Assembly (NCBI GenBank): GCA_003165855.1
Contig: PMXH01000175.1
Span: 1 to 16,245 of the forward strand
DNA from: Acidobacteriaceae bacterium
Lineage (GTDB): Bacteria; Acidobacteriota; Terriglobia; Terriglobales; Acidobacteriaceae
DNA length: 16,245 nt
Reading direction: 5' to 3'
The translations under genes were made by a program, and so were the position numbers. Shown piece by piece: positions 1 to 7,283 of this stretch (position 1 is its first letter; the number at the start of each line of letters is the position of its first letter). The notes under the pieces were generated by a model that did no database searches, was not told where the DNA came from, and worked only from the letters and a program-made list of their open reading frames with translations.

Positions 1-687
1 GCGCAGGAGGCTAAGAATCCGCAACGCGATTTGCCCATCGGCATGATCGCTTCGCTGGCCATATGTACGGTTCTGTATATCGCAGTGGCGGGTGTTCTAA
101 CCGGCATGATGCACTGGCAACAAATCACCATCGAAGCTCCGGTGGCCCGCGCCTTTCTTGATCGGGGGTTAACCACCGCGTCCCACATTATTACGCTGGG
201 CGCTCTGGCCGGGCTCACCAGCGTGATGCTGGTAATGCTGCTGGGCCAGACGCGCGTGCTTTACGCGATGGCCACCGACGGTCTTCTGCCCAAGAAGTTT
301 TTCGCTGCCATCCACCCGAAGTTCCGCACGCCGTGGAAGAATACGATACTGGTGGGCCTGTTGGCTGCGGTCGTAGGCAGCCTGACTCCGATCGACGATA
401 TCGGAAGGATGGTAAACATCGGCACGCTGCTGGCGTTTGTGATCGTTTCGATCTCCGTGATGGTGTTGCGTTATACGAATCCCAGCCAGCCGCGGCCCTT
501 CCGCACGCCGTGGGTGCCATTGATTCCTATCCTTGGCGTGATCTCGAATGGGTACATGATGTACAAGCTGGGAGTGTGGAACTGGATCCGGTTGGTGGTC
601 TGGTTGGCAATTGGACTGGTTGTGTACTTCACTTACAGCGTGAAGCACAGCCGGGTGCAGGCTTTGCAGAAGGGCAGTAGCCAGTGA
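1..687 (+). CDS. APC-superfamily amino-acid permease (cationic amino-acid transporter type), C-terminal part
   Basis: The reading frame is open from base 1, so the gene starts upstream of the window; the visible part is 228 residues. It opens with AQEAKNPQRDLPIGMI, which matches the conserved 'E(E)xKNPQRxxPxGI' cytoplasmic segment of APC transporters of the cationic amino-acid transporter (CAT/YfnA) group. Hydrophobic membrane segments follow, and the motif LGQTRVLYAMATDGLLPK is the typical conserved loop of this group. The tail (VKHSRVQALQKGSSQ) is short and basic. It should be an inner-membrane amino-acid uptake protein, probably proton-coupled; the substrate cannot be read from this fragment. 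A strong terminator lies 28 nt after the stop codon, so transcription from this gene probably ends before the NAD(P)HX repair gene. Confidence 0.9.
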   Translation, partial: AQEAKNPQRDLPIGMIASLAICTVLYIAVAGVLTGMMHWQQITIEAPVARAFLDRGLTTASHIITLGALAGLTSVMLVMLLGQTRVLYAMATDGLLPKKFFAAIHPKFRTPWKNTILVGLLAAVVGSLTPIDDIGRMVNIGTLLAFVIVSISVMVLRYTNPSQPRPFRTPWVPLIPILGVISNGYMMYKLGVWNWIRLVVWLAIGLVVYFTYSVKHSRVQALQKGSSQ

Positions 688-708
688 TCAGTGGCTAGTG
701 GCCAGTAA
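681..708. repeat. Degenerate heptad tandem repeat (about 4 x 7 bp)
   Basis: Four successive 7-mers, CCAGTGA TCAGTGG CTAGTGG CCAGTAA, follow a loose NYAGTGR pattern and run across the permease stop codon. The regularity is visible directly in the bases. The function is unknown; runs of this type seem to be a common intergenic style in Acidobacteria (recollection, not checked). Confidence 0.6.
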
Positions 709-715
709 ATCTTTG

Positions 716-750
716 GGCCCTCTGCGCGGCGCGGAGGGCCTTTTTGTTTT
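716..750 (+). terminator. Rho-independent terminator after the permease
   Basis: A perfect GGCCCTC / GAGGGCC stem (716-722 with 734-740) continues inward through a T-G, G-C, C-G, G-C extension to a 3-nt CGG loop, about 11 pairs in total. It is followed directly by TTTTTGTTTT. This is a textbook intrinsic terminator on the plus strand. The run of T lies only on the downstream side, so it is oriented for the permease. Confidence 0.93.
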
Positions 751-756
751 AAGATC

Positions 757-832
757 GGTTGTTAGTTGTTAGTCGTTGGCCGAGACCTAGCCCTCTAAAC
801 TGCGCGGCGGACGACTAACGACCGACGACCAA
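757..832. repeat. Facing heptad repeats, imperfect inverted repeat
   Basis: Positions 758-778 read GTTGTTA GTTGTTA GTCGTTG. Positions 812-832 read CGACTAA CGACCGA CGACCAA, whose reverse complement follows the same 7-bp pattern. The two arms could pair across about 33 nt. The right arm ends 7 nt before the start codon of the next gene, so it occupies the place of a ribosome binding site and would lie in its mRNA leader. Confidence 0.55.
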
Positions 833-839
833 CACCGCC

Positions 840-2402
840 ATGAAAATTGTATCCGCAGAAGAGATGCGAGCGATTGACCGCGCCACCAGCGAGCGCTTCG
901 GCGTGCCTTCGCTCACGCTGATGGAGAACGCGGGCACGGCCGTGGCGGATTATGTGCTTCTGCATCACGCCGAGGCGCGGCGCATCGTGGTTTTTTGCGG
1001 CAAGGGGAATAACGGCGGCGATGGTTTTGTGGCGGCGCGGCGACTGCATCAGCAAGGCAGGAAAGTGCAGGTTATCCTTCTCGCCGATCCCGGCGAGCTT
1101 AAGGGCGATGCAGCAGCTATGTTTGGCAAGCTGCCGGCCCCTGCAATCGCGGTGTATTCCAGCGAGGAGCTGAAGGGTGACCGGGTGCAGCTCTCTTTGC
1201 GTGCGGATTTATACCTGGATGCGGTGCTGGGCACCGGTTTCAAGCCGCCGGTGAGCGGGCTCTATGCGGAAGCGATTGCGATCATGAATGCCAGCCAGGT
1301 TCCTGTGATCGCCGTCGACATTCCTTCGGGCGCGGATGCCGATGCGATGAACGCGCAAGCCGGGACCATTGCCCGCGCCGATGCCATTGTCACCTTCACT
1401 GCACCACGTCCGGCGCACGTGTTTAGCCTGCTGACCGAGGGATCTACTTTTGTGGCTGACATCGGCTCGCCGGAAGCGGCGATTGTTTCCGCGCTACAGC
1501 TGAATGTGATCACAGCGGGCGACGTTGGGCGGCTGATTGCTCCGCGCCCGGCAGAGTCGAACAAGGGCAGTTACGGAAGCGTGCTCGTGGTGGGGGGATC
1601 GCTGGGGAAAGCTGGCGCGGCGGCAATGGCGGGAATGGCCGTGCTGCGCGCGGGAGCGGGGCTGTCGACCGTGGCGACGCCGAAGTCGGTGCTGGGAACC
1701 GTGGCCGGATTTCATCCCGAGTTGATGACCGAGCCGTTGCCCGAGACGGATGCAGGCACGATCTCCACCACAGCCCAGGATCGAATCGCTGAATTGGCGA
1801 AGGGTAGGACCGTGCTTGCGGTGGGGCCGGGAATTTCGCGGCATCCGCAGACTGCGGAACTGGTGCGGAGTCTGGTGGTCGCACTTCAACTTCCGATGGT
1901 GGTGGATGCCGACGGCCTCAATGCATTTGAGGGCCGCACGGATGAATTGAATGGTAAAGGGCGCACCTTGGTGATCACTCCACATCCGGGAGAGATGGCG
2001 CGCCTGGTGGGATGCAGCATTCCTGAAGTGCAGAAAGATCGCCTCGGAGTAGCGAGGAAGTTTGCGCGCGAACACGAACTGATCGTGGTGCTCAAAGGGC
2101 ATCGCACGCTGGTGGTGCAGCCGGACGGTGAGGCCTGGGTGAACACGACCGGCAATCCAGGAATGGCAACCGGTGGCACGGGAGACATCCTGACCGGCAT
2201 GGTTGCTGGAATGATTGCGCAGCACCCGAAGGACGTTTTCATGGCCGTGCTCGCCGCAGTGCATCTTCACGGTCTTGCCGGGGATGTAATGCGCGAAAAT
2301 GTGGGCGAGTATTCGCTGGTCGCGACCGATCTTCTGCAAGGCCTGCCTGAGGCCTTCCGGTGGACGCGGGAAGCGGCGCAGGAAAAGCTGGTGCGGTGGT
2401 GA
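840..2402 (+). CDS. nnr: Bifunctional NAD(P)H-hydrate repair enzyme: NAD(P)HX epimerase (YjeF_N) plus ADP/ATP-dependent NAD(P)HX dehydratase
   Basis: This 520-residue protein repairs hydrated NAD(P)H in the cytoplasm. The N-terminal domain (about 1-215) interconverts the R and S epimers of NAD(P)HX; the C-terminal ribokinase-like domain (about 225-510) dehydrates the S form using ADP or ATP. Seen directly: FCGKGNNGGDGFVAARRL around residues 52-69, the YjeF_N signature, and GTGFKPPVSG further on. In the second domain are VVGGSLGKAGAAAMAG, the ITPHPGEMARL motif, and GNPGMATGGTGD at 438-449, which carries the conserved catalytic Asp (D449). The length matches the E. coli Nnr fusion. The ATG at 840 is the natural start because MKIVSAEEMRAID is the usual N-terminus, yet no Shine-Dalgarno sequence precedes it: the upstream bases belong to a heptad repeat. 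Confidence 0.95.
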   Translation: MKIVSAEEMRAIDRATSERFGVPSLTLMENAGTAVADYVLLHHAEARRIVVFCGKGNNGGDGFVAARRLHQQGRKVQVILLADPGELKGDAAAMFGKLPAPAIAVYSSEELKGDRVQLSLRADLYLDAVLGTGFKPPVSGLYAEAIAIMNASQVPVIAVDIPSGADADAMNAQAGTIARADAIVTFTAPRPAHVFSLLTEGSTFVADIGSPEAAIVSALQLNVITAGDVGRLIAPRPAESNKGSYGSVLVVGGSLGKAGAAAMAGMAVLRAGAGLSTVATPKSVLGTVAGFHPELMTEPLPETDAGTISTTAQDRIAELAKGRTVLAVGPGISRHPQTAELVRSLVVALQLPMVVDADGLNAFEGRTDELNGKGRTLVITPHPGEMARLVGCSIPEVQKDRLGVARKFAREHELIVVLKGHRTLVVQPDGEAWVNTTGNPGMATGGTGDILTGMVAGMIAQHPKDVFMAVLAAVHLHGLAGDVMRENVGEYSLVATDLLQGLPEAFRWTREAAQEKLVRW

Positions 2403-2428
2403 GAGTAGAATTTTCGCGCGATCACGCG

Positions 2429-3550
2429 TCATCTCGAAGCTGGCAGGTGGATGGTCTTTCCTGAGGCCGCGGAACGCCGCGCGGCGTCCAATATCTCGGT
2501 GACCGTGACATTAGTATCAAGCGATGAGGGGCCATCTGGTTTCATTCCGTTCAACACTACGGCTCTGAGAAAAGACAGCGAGTTATCGTAAGGCGCAGGC
2601 AATGGTTTTGCCGCGATCTGCTCTTCCGCGCCGCCGCTGCGACGCACGCGAACGTCGTCTCGCTTCACCGTGATTACATAACCCGTCTGCCCATACACTT
2701 CCATATCCTTGCGGTCGAACGGCCAGTTCCATGAGGCTTGCACGATGGCCTGGGCCTTGGGATAAGTGAGGATGATGGTCGCTTCATCATCCACTCGCGG
2801 ATAGATCTCGGGCTTAATCCGCTGGGTAACGGCGGTTACGGTGTCCGGGCGTTGACCATCCATCAACCAGGTCATAAGGTCGGCGCCGTAGCATCCGAAG
2901 TCGAACAGGGCGCCTCCGCCATTCAGCGTGGGGTCGGTAAGCCAACTTAAGAACTCAGGGCCGACACCGATTTCTTTAGGCCCGCTGTGACCGTCGTGGA
3001 TAACCACCTTGCGCACATCGCCCAACGCCTTCTCGTGCACCAGTTCGTAAGCCGCCCGGTTGCTGCGGTACCAAGTCGTTTCATAGTTGACGAGCACCTG
3101 AATCTTGCCGAGGTGTGCGGCCTTCTCGATCGCCAGTGCGTCCTCTAAGCTGACCGCCAATGGTTTTTCCATCATGACGTGGACGCCGCGCCGGGCGCAG
3201 ACTTCCACCACGCGCCGATGGTCATAAGTGTTCGTGTAAACGAGTACAGCCTGGGGATGGGTTCGGTCGATCATTTCTTCGAGGGTTGGAAAGAGCAAGC
3301 GTCGGTCGATGGCGAACTTGGTCGCGTACTGGGCAGCGAGCGCTTGGTCTGGTTCCGCGACGCCCACAATCTCAATCTCCGGATTGTGAAGCGAATGTTC
3401 AAGAAATCCCTGGACATGCCCGTGAACCAGACCGACAATGCCGACCCGGAGCGGAGTCTTATTATCCGCTGGCGCAGTCTGGCCATGGACAGGCAAGGAG
3501 GCGAAGAGCGCGAGAAGTAATCCCGAGACCAGAAAAGAGCAGCAACGCAT
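2429..3550 (-). CDS. Exported Gfo/Idh/MocA-family NAD(P)-dependent oxidoreductase
   Basis: A 373-residue protein. After a signal-peptide-like N-terminus (MRCC, then SFLVSGLLLALFASLP, ending near VHGQTA) comes a Rossmann fold starting LRVGIVGLVHGHVQGF (about 34-49), a variant of the GxGxxG dinucleotide loop. The family motif EKP (128-130) contains the usual catalytic lysine K129. GGGALFDFGCYGADL (about 211-225) matches the conserved GGG-L-D-G-C-H/Y segment of the C-terminal beta-sheet domain. Members oxidise or reduce sugars, inositols or related polyols; the substrate is not predictable here. I chose the start at 3550 because GGAG lies 6 nt before that ATG and the signal peptide begins there; an upstream alternative at 3595 adds 15 residues with no such site. 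No twin-arginine motif is seen, which is odd for an exported cofactor enzyme. It converges on the NAD(P)HX repair gene, with 26 nt between the stop codons. Confidence 0.88.
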   Translation of the reverse strand: MRCCSFLVSGLLLALFASLPVHGQTAPADNKTPLRVGIVGLVHGHVQGFLEHSLHNPEIEIVGVAEPDQALAAQYATKFAIDRRLLFPTLEEMIDRTHPQAVLVYTNTYDHRRVVEVCARRGVHVMMEKPLAVSLEDALAIEKAAHLGKIQVLVNYETTWYRSNRAAYELVHEKALGDVRKVVIHDGHSGPKEIGVGPEFLSWLTDPTLNGGGALFDFGCYGADLMTWLMDGQRPDTVTAVTQRIKPEIYPRVDDEATIILTYPKAQAIVQASWNWPFDRKDMEVYGQTGYVITVKRDDVRVRRSGGAEEQIAAKPLPAPYDNSLSFLRAVVLNGMKPDGPSSLDTNVTVTEILDAARRSAASGKTIHLPASR

Positions 3551-3665
3551 AACGCACTCCGTTCGGGCGAGCGAGGTAATTCTCGCGATCGCCACAAGAG
3601 ATCTTGTAAGACAGACGGCGAACAGGACATTGTATCAATAGTCAACACACCGCTAAGTGCTCTGG

Positions 3666-3697
3666 CCCCAGAGACTTGGGGCGCCTGAAACAGGCGC
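3666..3697. other. Two adjacent short hairpins upstream of the PilZ-like gene
   Basis: CCCCA (3666-3670) can pair with TGGGG (3677-3681) around a 6-nt loop. GCGCCTG (3681-3687) pairs perfectly with CAGGCGC (3691-3697) around an AAA loop. The two hairpins share base 3681. No T-run follows, so a classical terminator is unlikely on the plus strand. They could act in the leader of the downstream gene or as a protein-binding palindrome; neither is shown. Confidence 0.45.
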
Positions 3698-3749
3698 GTA
3701 GAGCGGGAATCCGGACACTCTGCTTCCGTAACCTATTACCTGTCCAGAA

Positions 3750-4169
3750 ATGGTGCGACAGTACAGTCAGCTTATGACCCACTTCCCCCAACCGCACCCA
3801 TCGAGGCGCGCGGCCCGGGTCCAGCTAGGAGCATCTGTCCTGGCTGCGATTCGTTTAGAAGACGGCCGTCGCACAAAAGCAAAACTCCAAACCATTTCCG
3901 TGACTGGCGGATTGTTGCAACTGTCAGGTTCGCTGGGCAACGGCTCGTTTGTCGAACTCGCGTTTCAAACGCAATCGGGCCCGGTACACGGCATGGCTGA
4001 GATCCTCAGCCCCTTGCGCAAGACAACGACTGGCGTGCTGCAGCCGTTTCGCTTCATCGCGCTCGAGGACGACGATCACCGCCGCTTGCGGACATCGCTC
4101 GAGCATGTGGTGGACCGGAGTCTGCTGGGACTGAAGTCATCGGCATTTAGCGTGCCGAGGACGATTTAG
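3750..4169 (+). CDS. Small PilZ-domain-like protein
   Basis: A 139-residue soluble protein. The N-terminal SRRAARVQLG (18-27) fits the RxxxR c-di-GMP contact of PilZ domains, and QTISVTGGLLQLSG (47-60) lines up with the second (D/N)xSxxG motif. Here the D/N position is Thr (T48), so nucleotide binding may be weakened or lost. The rest (SFVELAFQTQSGPVHGMAEI, then LQPFRFIALEDDDHRRLRT) matches the strand pattern and C-terminal helix of stand-alone PilZ proteins. The start is uncertain: ATG at 3750 or the ATG at 3774 (MTHFPQ); neither has a clear ribosome binding site. It is encoded between the divergent oxidoreductase and tsaE. A role in c-di-GMP signalling is inference from the domain only. Confidence 0.72.
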   Translation: MVRQYSQLMTHFPQPHPSRRAARVQLGASVLAAIRLEDGRRTKAKLQTISVTGGLLQLSGSLGNGSFVELAFQTQSGPVHGMAEILSPLRKTTTGVLQPFRFIALEDDDHRRLRTSLEHVVDRSLLGLKSSAFSVPRTI

Positions 4170-4241
4170 ACCTCTCCGAAGCGGTCCTACCCTGGCTGCG
4201 CATTCTTGATCGTTGATCCGCGCTGGGCGCGACGCTCTCGC

Positions 4242-4247
4242 TATACT
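4242..4247 (+). promoter_or_regulatory. Possible -10 box for tsaE
   Basis: TATACT lies 45 nt before the chosen tsaE start and 12 nt before an in-frame GTG at 4259. A TTGATC at 4213 is too far away (23-nt spacer) to be a normal -35 partner, so only the -10 is suggested. Confidence 0.3.
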
Positions 4248-4291
4248 GGACGTGGCCTGTGCACGATGCGGCTGCGACCGGAACTCGGGAG

Positions 4292-4717
4292 ATGACGCGG
4301 GAAATCACCACACACTCGGCAGAGGAGACAATTGCCTTCGGGCGCACGCTGGCGGAGTTGCTGGCGCCGCCGAAGCTGGTGCTGCTGCGCGGCGATCTCG
4401 GCGCGGGCAAAACCACGCTGGTAAAGGGAATCGCCGCCGGGTTCGAGGCGGCGGAAGAGGAAGACGTCACCAGCCCCACCTTCACGCTGGTGCACGAATA
4501 TCGCGGGCCGCGAGCGAATCTTTATCACATTGATCTTTATCGCATCGACACCCAGCGAGAATTGGAAACGCTGGGACTGGACGACCTGCGCGCCGAGGGC
4601 AGCATTTTGCTGATCGAGTGGGGAGAGAAATTTCCGCGGTTGCTGCGGGAGCGGGATGTGGAGATTGCGCTGGAGCGGGACGGTGAGAATGGACGGCGGA
4701 TCAGGATTGTAAGTTAA
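4292..4717 (+). CDS. tsaE: tRNA threonylcarbamoyladenosine biosynthesis ATPase TsaE
   Basis: A 141-residue P-loop ATPase that works with TsaD and TsaB to place the t6A modification at position 37 of tRNAs reading ANN codons. The Walker A loop GDLGAGKTTL is at 34-43, the signature TSPTF at 60-64, and the LYHIDLYRID segment at 77-86 is the family's conserved strand and helix. The C-terminal IEWGEKFP (108-115) matches the typical 'WxE/W-G-E' motif of TsaE. The size is normal for the family. The start is uncertain: I chose ATG 4292 because TsaE proteins begin close to a 'TxSxEET' segment (THSAEET), but an in-frame GTG at 4259 would add 11 residues. In many bacteria tsaE directly follows nnr; here 1.9 kb lies between them. 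Confidence 0.95.
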   Translation: MTREITTHSAEETIAFGRTLAELLAPPKLVLLRGDLGAGKTTLVKGIAAGFEAAEEEDVTSPTFTLVHEYRGPRANLYHIDLYRIDTQRELETLGLDDLRAEGSILLIEWGEKFPRLLRERDVEIALERDGENGRRIRIVS

Positions 4718-4897
4718 CGTGTGGGTAGAGCTGTAACAGCCGGAACGAGGACCGCCCGCGCACAGGAGACAGGAGCGTTCCACTCACGCACCATCGAGAA
4801 GAGGATGGCGGCGGCGAAGAGAGCGAATACAAAACAGTTGGCTCGCATTCCTTTCATTATCCCATGTAGCGTTGACCTACGAAACTGAAACCTGCCG
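4718..4897. other. Intergenic stretch between convergent tsaE and fabI
   Basis: No convincing gene is seen. A minus-strand frame could encode a 45-50 residue peptide with one hydrophobic stretch (CFVFALFAAAILF), but it has no clear ribosome binding site and no recognisable relatives. No hairpin followed by a T-run was found to end either convergent gene. Confidence 0.4.
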
Positions 4898-5668
4898 TCA
4901 GAACCCCATGATGTTGTAGCCACAGTCGACGTAAATCACTTCCCCGGTGATGCCGCTGCTGGCGTCGGAGGCGAGGAAGACTCCGGTTGAGCCGACTTCT
5001 TCCACTTCCACGCGGCGGCCGAGCGGGGCGCGTTCTTCGTGGCCTTTGAGCATATCGCTGAATCCGGCGATGCCGCGCGCAGCAAGGGTTTTAATCGGAC
5101 CGGCAGAGATCGCATTCACGCGAATCTTCTTCTTGCCTAATTCATAAGCGAGATAGCGGACTGAACATTCGAGTCCAGCCTTGGCGACTGCCATCACGTT
5201 GTAGCGCGGCACAACCTTTTCGGACGCGTAGTAAGTCATGGTGAGGATCGATCCGCCGTCTTCCATCAGAGGCGCGGCGGCGCGGGCAACCGCGACCAGC
5301 GAGTACACGCTTACATCCATCGCGATGCGAAAGCCCTCGCGCGTGGTGTTCAAAAATTCGCCCTTGAGTTCGTCGGCGGGAGCATAGGCCACCGAATGCA
5401 CCAGCGTGTGCAGCTTGCCATGGCGCTCTTTGAGCGTAGCGAAGAGGCGGTCGATTTCTTCGTCCTTGCTGACGTCGCACATGTAGCCTTCGGCGCCGGG
5501 CAGGGACAGGATTAAATCCTTGGCTTCCTGCTCCAGACGCTCGTTCTGGTAAGTGATGGCAAGCTTCATGCCGGCGGCGTGCAGTCCCTGGGCGATAGAC
5601 CAGGCGATCGAGCGCTTGTTTGCGACTCCGAAGACGACGGCATTACGGCCTTGCAGATCGGAAGACAT
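4898..5668 (-). CDS. fabI: Enoyl-[acyl-carrier-protein] reductase (NADH) FabI
   Basis: A 256-residue short-chain-dehydrogenase-like enzyme that performs the last reduction in each round of type II fatty-acid elongation (trans-2-enoyl-ACP to acyl-ACP). The N-terminus GRNAVVFGVANKRSIAWSIA is the FabI-specific cofactor loop (GxxxxxSIAxGxA type). The catalytic pair is Y156 and K163, in RYNVMAVAKAGLE with the FabI spacing Y-x6-K. SAGPIKTLAARGI follows and is the substrate-loop segment of FabI. Length and motifs are typical, and this is the target class of triclosan and diazaborines. AAGGAG ends 5 nt before the ATG and fixes the start. It is the last gene of a minus-strand group and converges on tsaE with about 180 nt between the stops. 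Confidence 0.97.
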   Translation of the reverse strand: MSSDLQGRNAVVFGVANKRSIAWSIAQGLHAAGMKLAITYQNERLEQEAKDLILSLPGAEGYMCDVSKDEEIDRLFATLKERHGKLHTLVHSVAYAPADELKGEFLNTTREGFRIAMDVSVYSLVAVARAAAPLMEDGGSILTMTYYASEKVVPRYNVMAVAKAGLECSVRYLAYELGKKKIRVNAISAGPIKTLAARGIAGFSDMLKGHEERAPLGRRVEVEEVGSTGVFLASDASSGITGEVIYVDCGYNIMGF

Positions 5669-5714
5669 GAGTGCTCCTTGGAATGGGAAAGAATAACAGC
5701 GAAAGAGGCGAATT

Positions 5715-5765
5715 TACCACAGAGGCACCCTTCGGCTGCGCTCAGGGTAGGCTCCGACACAGAGA
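5715..5765. repeat. Dispersed intergenic repeat, apparently one inserted in another
   Basis: The segment reads ACCACAGAGGCA, then an insert flanked by ACCCT (5727-5731) and AGGGT (5744-5748) enclosing TCGGCTGCGCTC, then CACAGAGAAAACC. The outer halves look like one continuous 'accacagaggcacagagaaa' element split by a palindrome-bounded unit. I believe both elements are common between genes in soil Acidobacteria, but that is recollection. It sits between the decarboxylase stop and the fabI start. Confidence 0.5.
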
Positions 5766-5793
5766 AAACCAAAGCCATACGCGAAAACGTCGA

Positions 5794-7242
5794 TCAAGAG
5801 CACGCCACCACTAATTTCTGCGCTTCCTCACGAATCCTATTCCATGCCTTCTCGACGTGCCGGGCCTGCGTGTTCGTTTGTCCGACGCACAGGCGCAGAG
5901 TGAGTTTTCCATCCAGCCTGGTATGCGTGAGGAAGAGGTCGCCGCTGCGATTCAGGCGGTCCATGATGGTTTGATTCGCCGCGTCCCCACCTTTGTGGCG
6001 GAAGCAGACCAGGTTCAGGGGCGCCGGTGCGGCGAGTTCGAAGTCCTTGTCGTCGCGCACCCAATGCGCGAATATCTGCGCCAGTTGCACGTGGCGGCGG
6101 ATATGGTGCTGTAGGCCTTCCACGCCATAGTGGCGGATCACGAACCACAATTTGAGCGAGCGGAAGCGGCGGCCAAGCTGAATCTGCCAGTCGCGATAGT
6201 CGATGACCGCGCCAGATTCCGTGGCCTGGTTGCGCAGGTATTCCGGCAGAATGCTTAGCGTCTGGATGAGCGCCTTGCGGTCGGCAACCCAGAAACAGTC
6301 GCAATCGAAGTTGGTGAACATCCACTTATGCGGATTGAAATTGTAGCTGTCAGCGAACTCGACACCGGCTTGCAAATGGCGGAATTCCGGGCAGAGCGCG
6401 GCGGTTCCTGACATGGCTGCATCCACGTGCAGCCAGAGATTGTGCTGACGCGCGACGTTGGCGATCTCGGAGATCGGGTCCATTGCATTCGAAGATGTCG
6501 TGCCAAACGTCGCGCACACAAAACAGGGAACCAGGCCGGCGTGCTTGTCGGCTTCAATCTGGCGGGCGAGAGCGTCGGGGCGCATCGCGAACTTCTCGTC
6601 GACCTCGATCAGGCGAAGATTGGAGACGCCGATGCCCGCGATCATGGCAGCCTTTTCCAGAGACGAATGCGTCTGTGTGGAGGCGTAAGCCACGAGGCGG
6701 CCGTCGCATCCCTTCTGGTTGCTGATGTAGTTCGTGGCGCGCTCTCGTGCGGCCAGCAGGGCGCAGAGTGCGGCGCTCGAGGCGGTATCTTGAATGACGC
6801 CGCCGCCGGTGCTGGACGAGAGAAATTTCTCTGGCAGACCGAGCATGGGCACGAGCCAATCGAGCACATGTGTTTCCAGTTCCGTGCAGGCCGGACTGGT
6901 CGACCAGAGCATGCCCTGCACGCCGAGGCCGGAAGAGAGAAGATCGCCGAGAGTGCCGGGGCCGGAGGTGTTGCAAGGGAAGTAGGCAAAGAAATTCGGC
7001 GACTGCCAGTGCGTGACGCCGGGGAGAATCAGCTTCTCGACATCTTTCAGCAACGCATCAAAAGGCTCGCCCTGCGCCGGAGGATGCGCCGGAAGCGAAG
7101 CGCGAATCTGTCCCGGTTTCGCCTGGGAGAGCACAGGGAACGACTCAATACGGGAGTGGTAGTCGGCGATCCAATCGATCACGGCATGGCCGTTGCGCCG
7201 GAATTCCTCGGGTGTCATGTGGAAGGATTTTTCGTTGGACAT
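5794..7242 (-). CDS. PLP-dependent group II decarboxylase, aromatic-L-amino-acid decarboxylase type
   Basis: A 482-residue fold-type I PLP enzyme expected to decarboxylate an aromatic L-amino acid (tryptophan, tyrosine, phenylalanine or DOPA) to its amine in the cytoplasm. Motifs: N-terminal MTPEEFRRNGHAVIDWIADY; HWQSPNFFAYFP (78-89); H192 in THSSLEKA, the residue stacking on PLP; HVDAA (272-276) with the PLP-nitrogen Asp D274; NFNPHK (301-306) with the Schiff-base lysine K306; the catalytic-loop tyrosine Y335 in ILPEYLRNQ; and IDYRDWQIQLGRRFRSLKLW, very close to animal AADC. H192 argues for decarboxylase rather than aldehyde-synthase chemistry. The start at 7242 is chosen because GGAGGA lies just upstream; a longer frame to 7281 adds 13 residues. 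It follows the methyltransferase by 41 nt and is probably co-transcribed with it. Confidence 0.93.
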   Translation of the reverse strand: MSNEKSFHMTPEEFRRNGHAVIDWIADYHSRIESFPVLSQAKPGQIRASLPAHPPAQGEPFDALLKDVEKLILPGVTHWQSPNFFAYFPCNTSGPGTLGDLLSSGLGVQGMLWSTSPACTELETHVLDWLVPMLGLPEKFLSSSTGGGVIQDTASSAALCALLAARERATNYISNQKGCDGRLVAYASTQTHSSLEKAAMIAGIGVSNLRLIEVDEKFAMRPDALARQIEADKHAGLVPCFVCATFGTTSSNAMDPISEIANVARQHNLWLHVDAAMSGTAALCPEFRHLQAGVEFADSYNFNPHKWMFTNFDCDCFWVADRKALIQTLSILPEYLRNQATESGAVIDYRDWQIQLGRRFRSLKLWFVIRHYGVEGLQHHIRRHVQLAQIFAHWVRDDKDFELAAPAPLNLVCFRHKGGDAANQTIMDRLNRSGDLFLTHTRLDGKLTLRLCVGQTNTQARHVEKAWNRIREEAQKLVVACS

Positions 7243-7283
7243 TGTCCTCCGGGAAACTACTAGAGCGATGTGAACTCGCAATA

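Noticed and set aside
1494..2432. Long open frame antisense to nnr (about 310 codons)
   Set aside because: It mirrors a clearly coding GC-rich gene, is rich in His, Arg and Pro, and has no recognisable domain; it is a shadow of codon bias.
4714..4860. Short minus-strand peptide with one hydrophobic stretch between tsaE and fabI
   Set aside because: No ribosome binding site, no family resemblance and only about 47 residues; too weak to call a gene.
6427..7263. Long plus-strand frame antisense to the decarboxylase (about 278 codons)
   Set aside because: Arg/Gly/Ala-rich with no domain, and fully inside a well-supported gene on the other strand.
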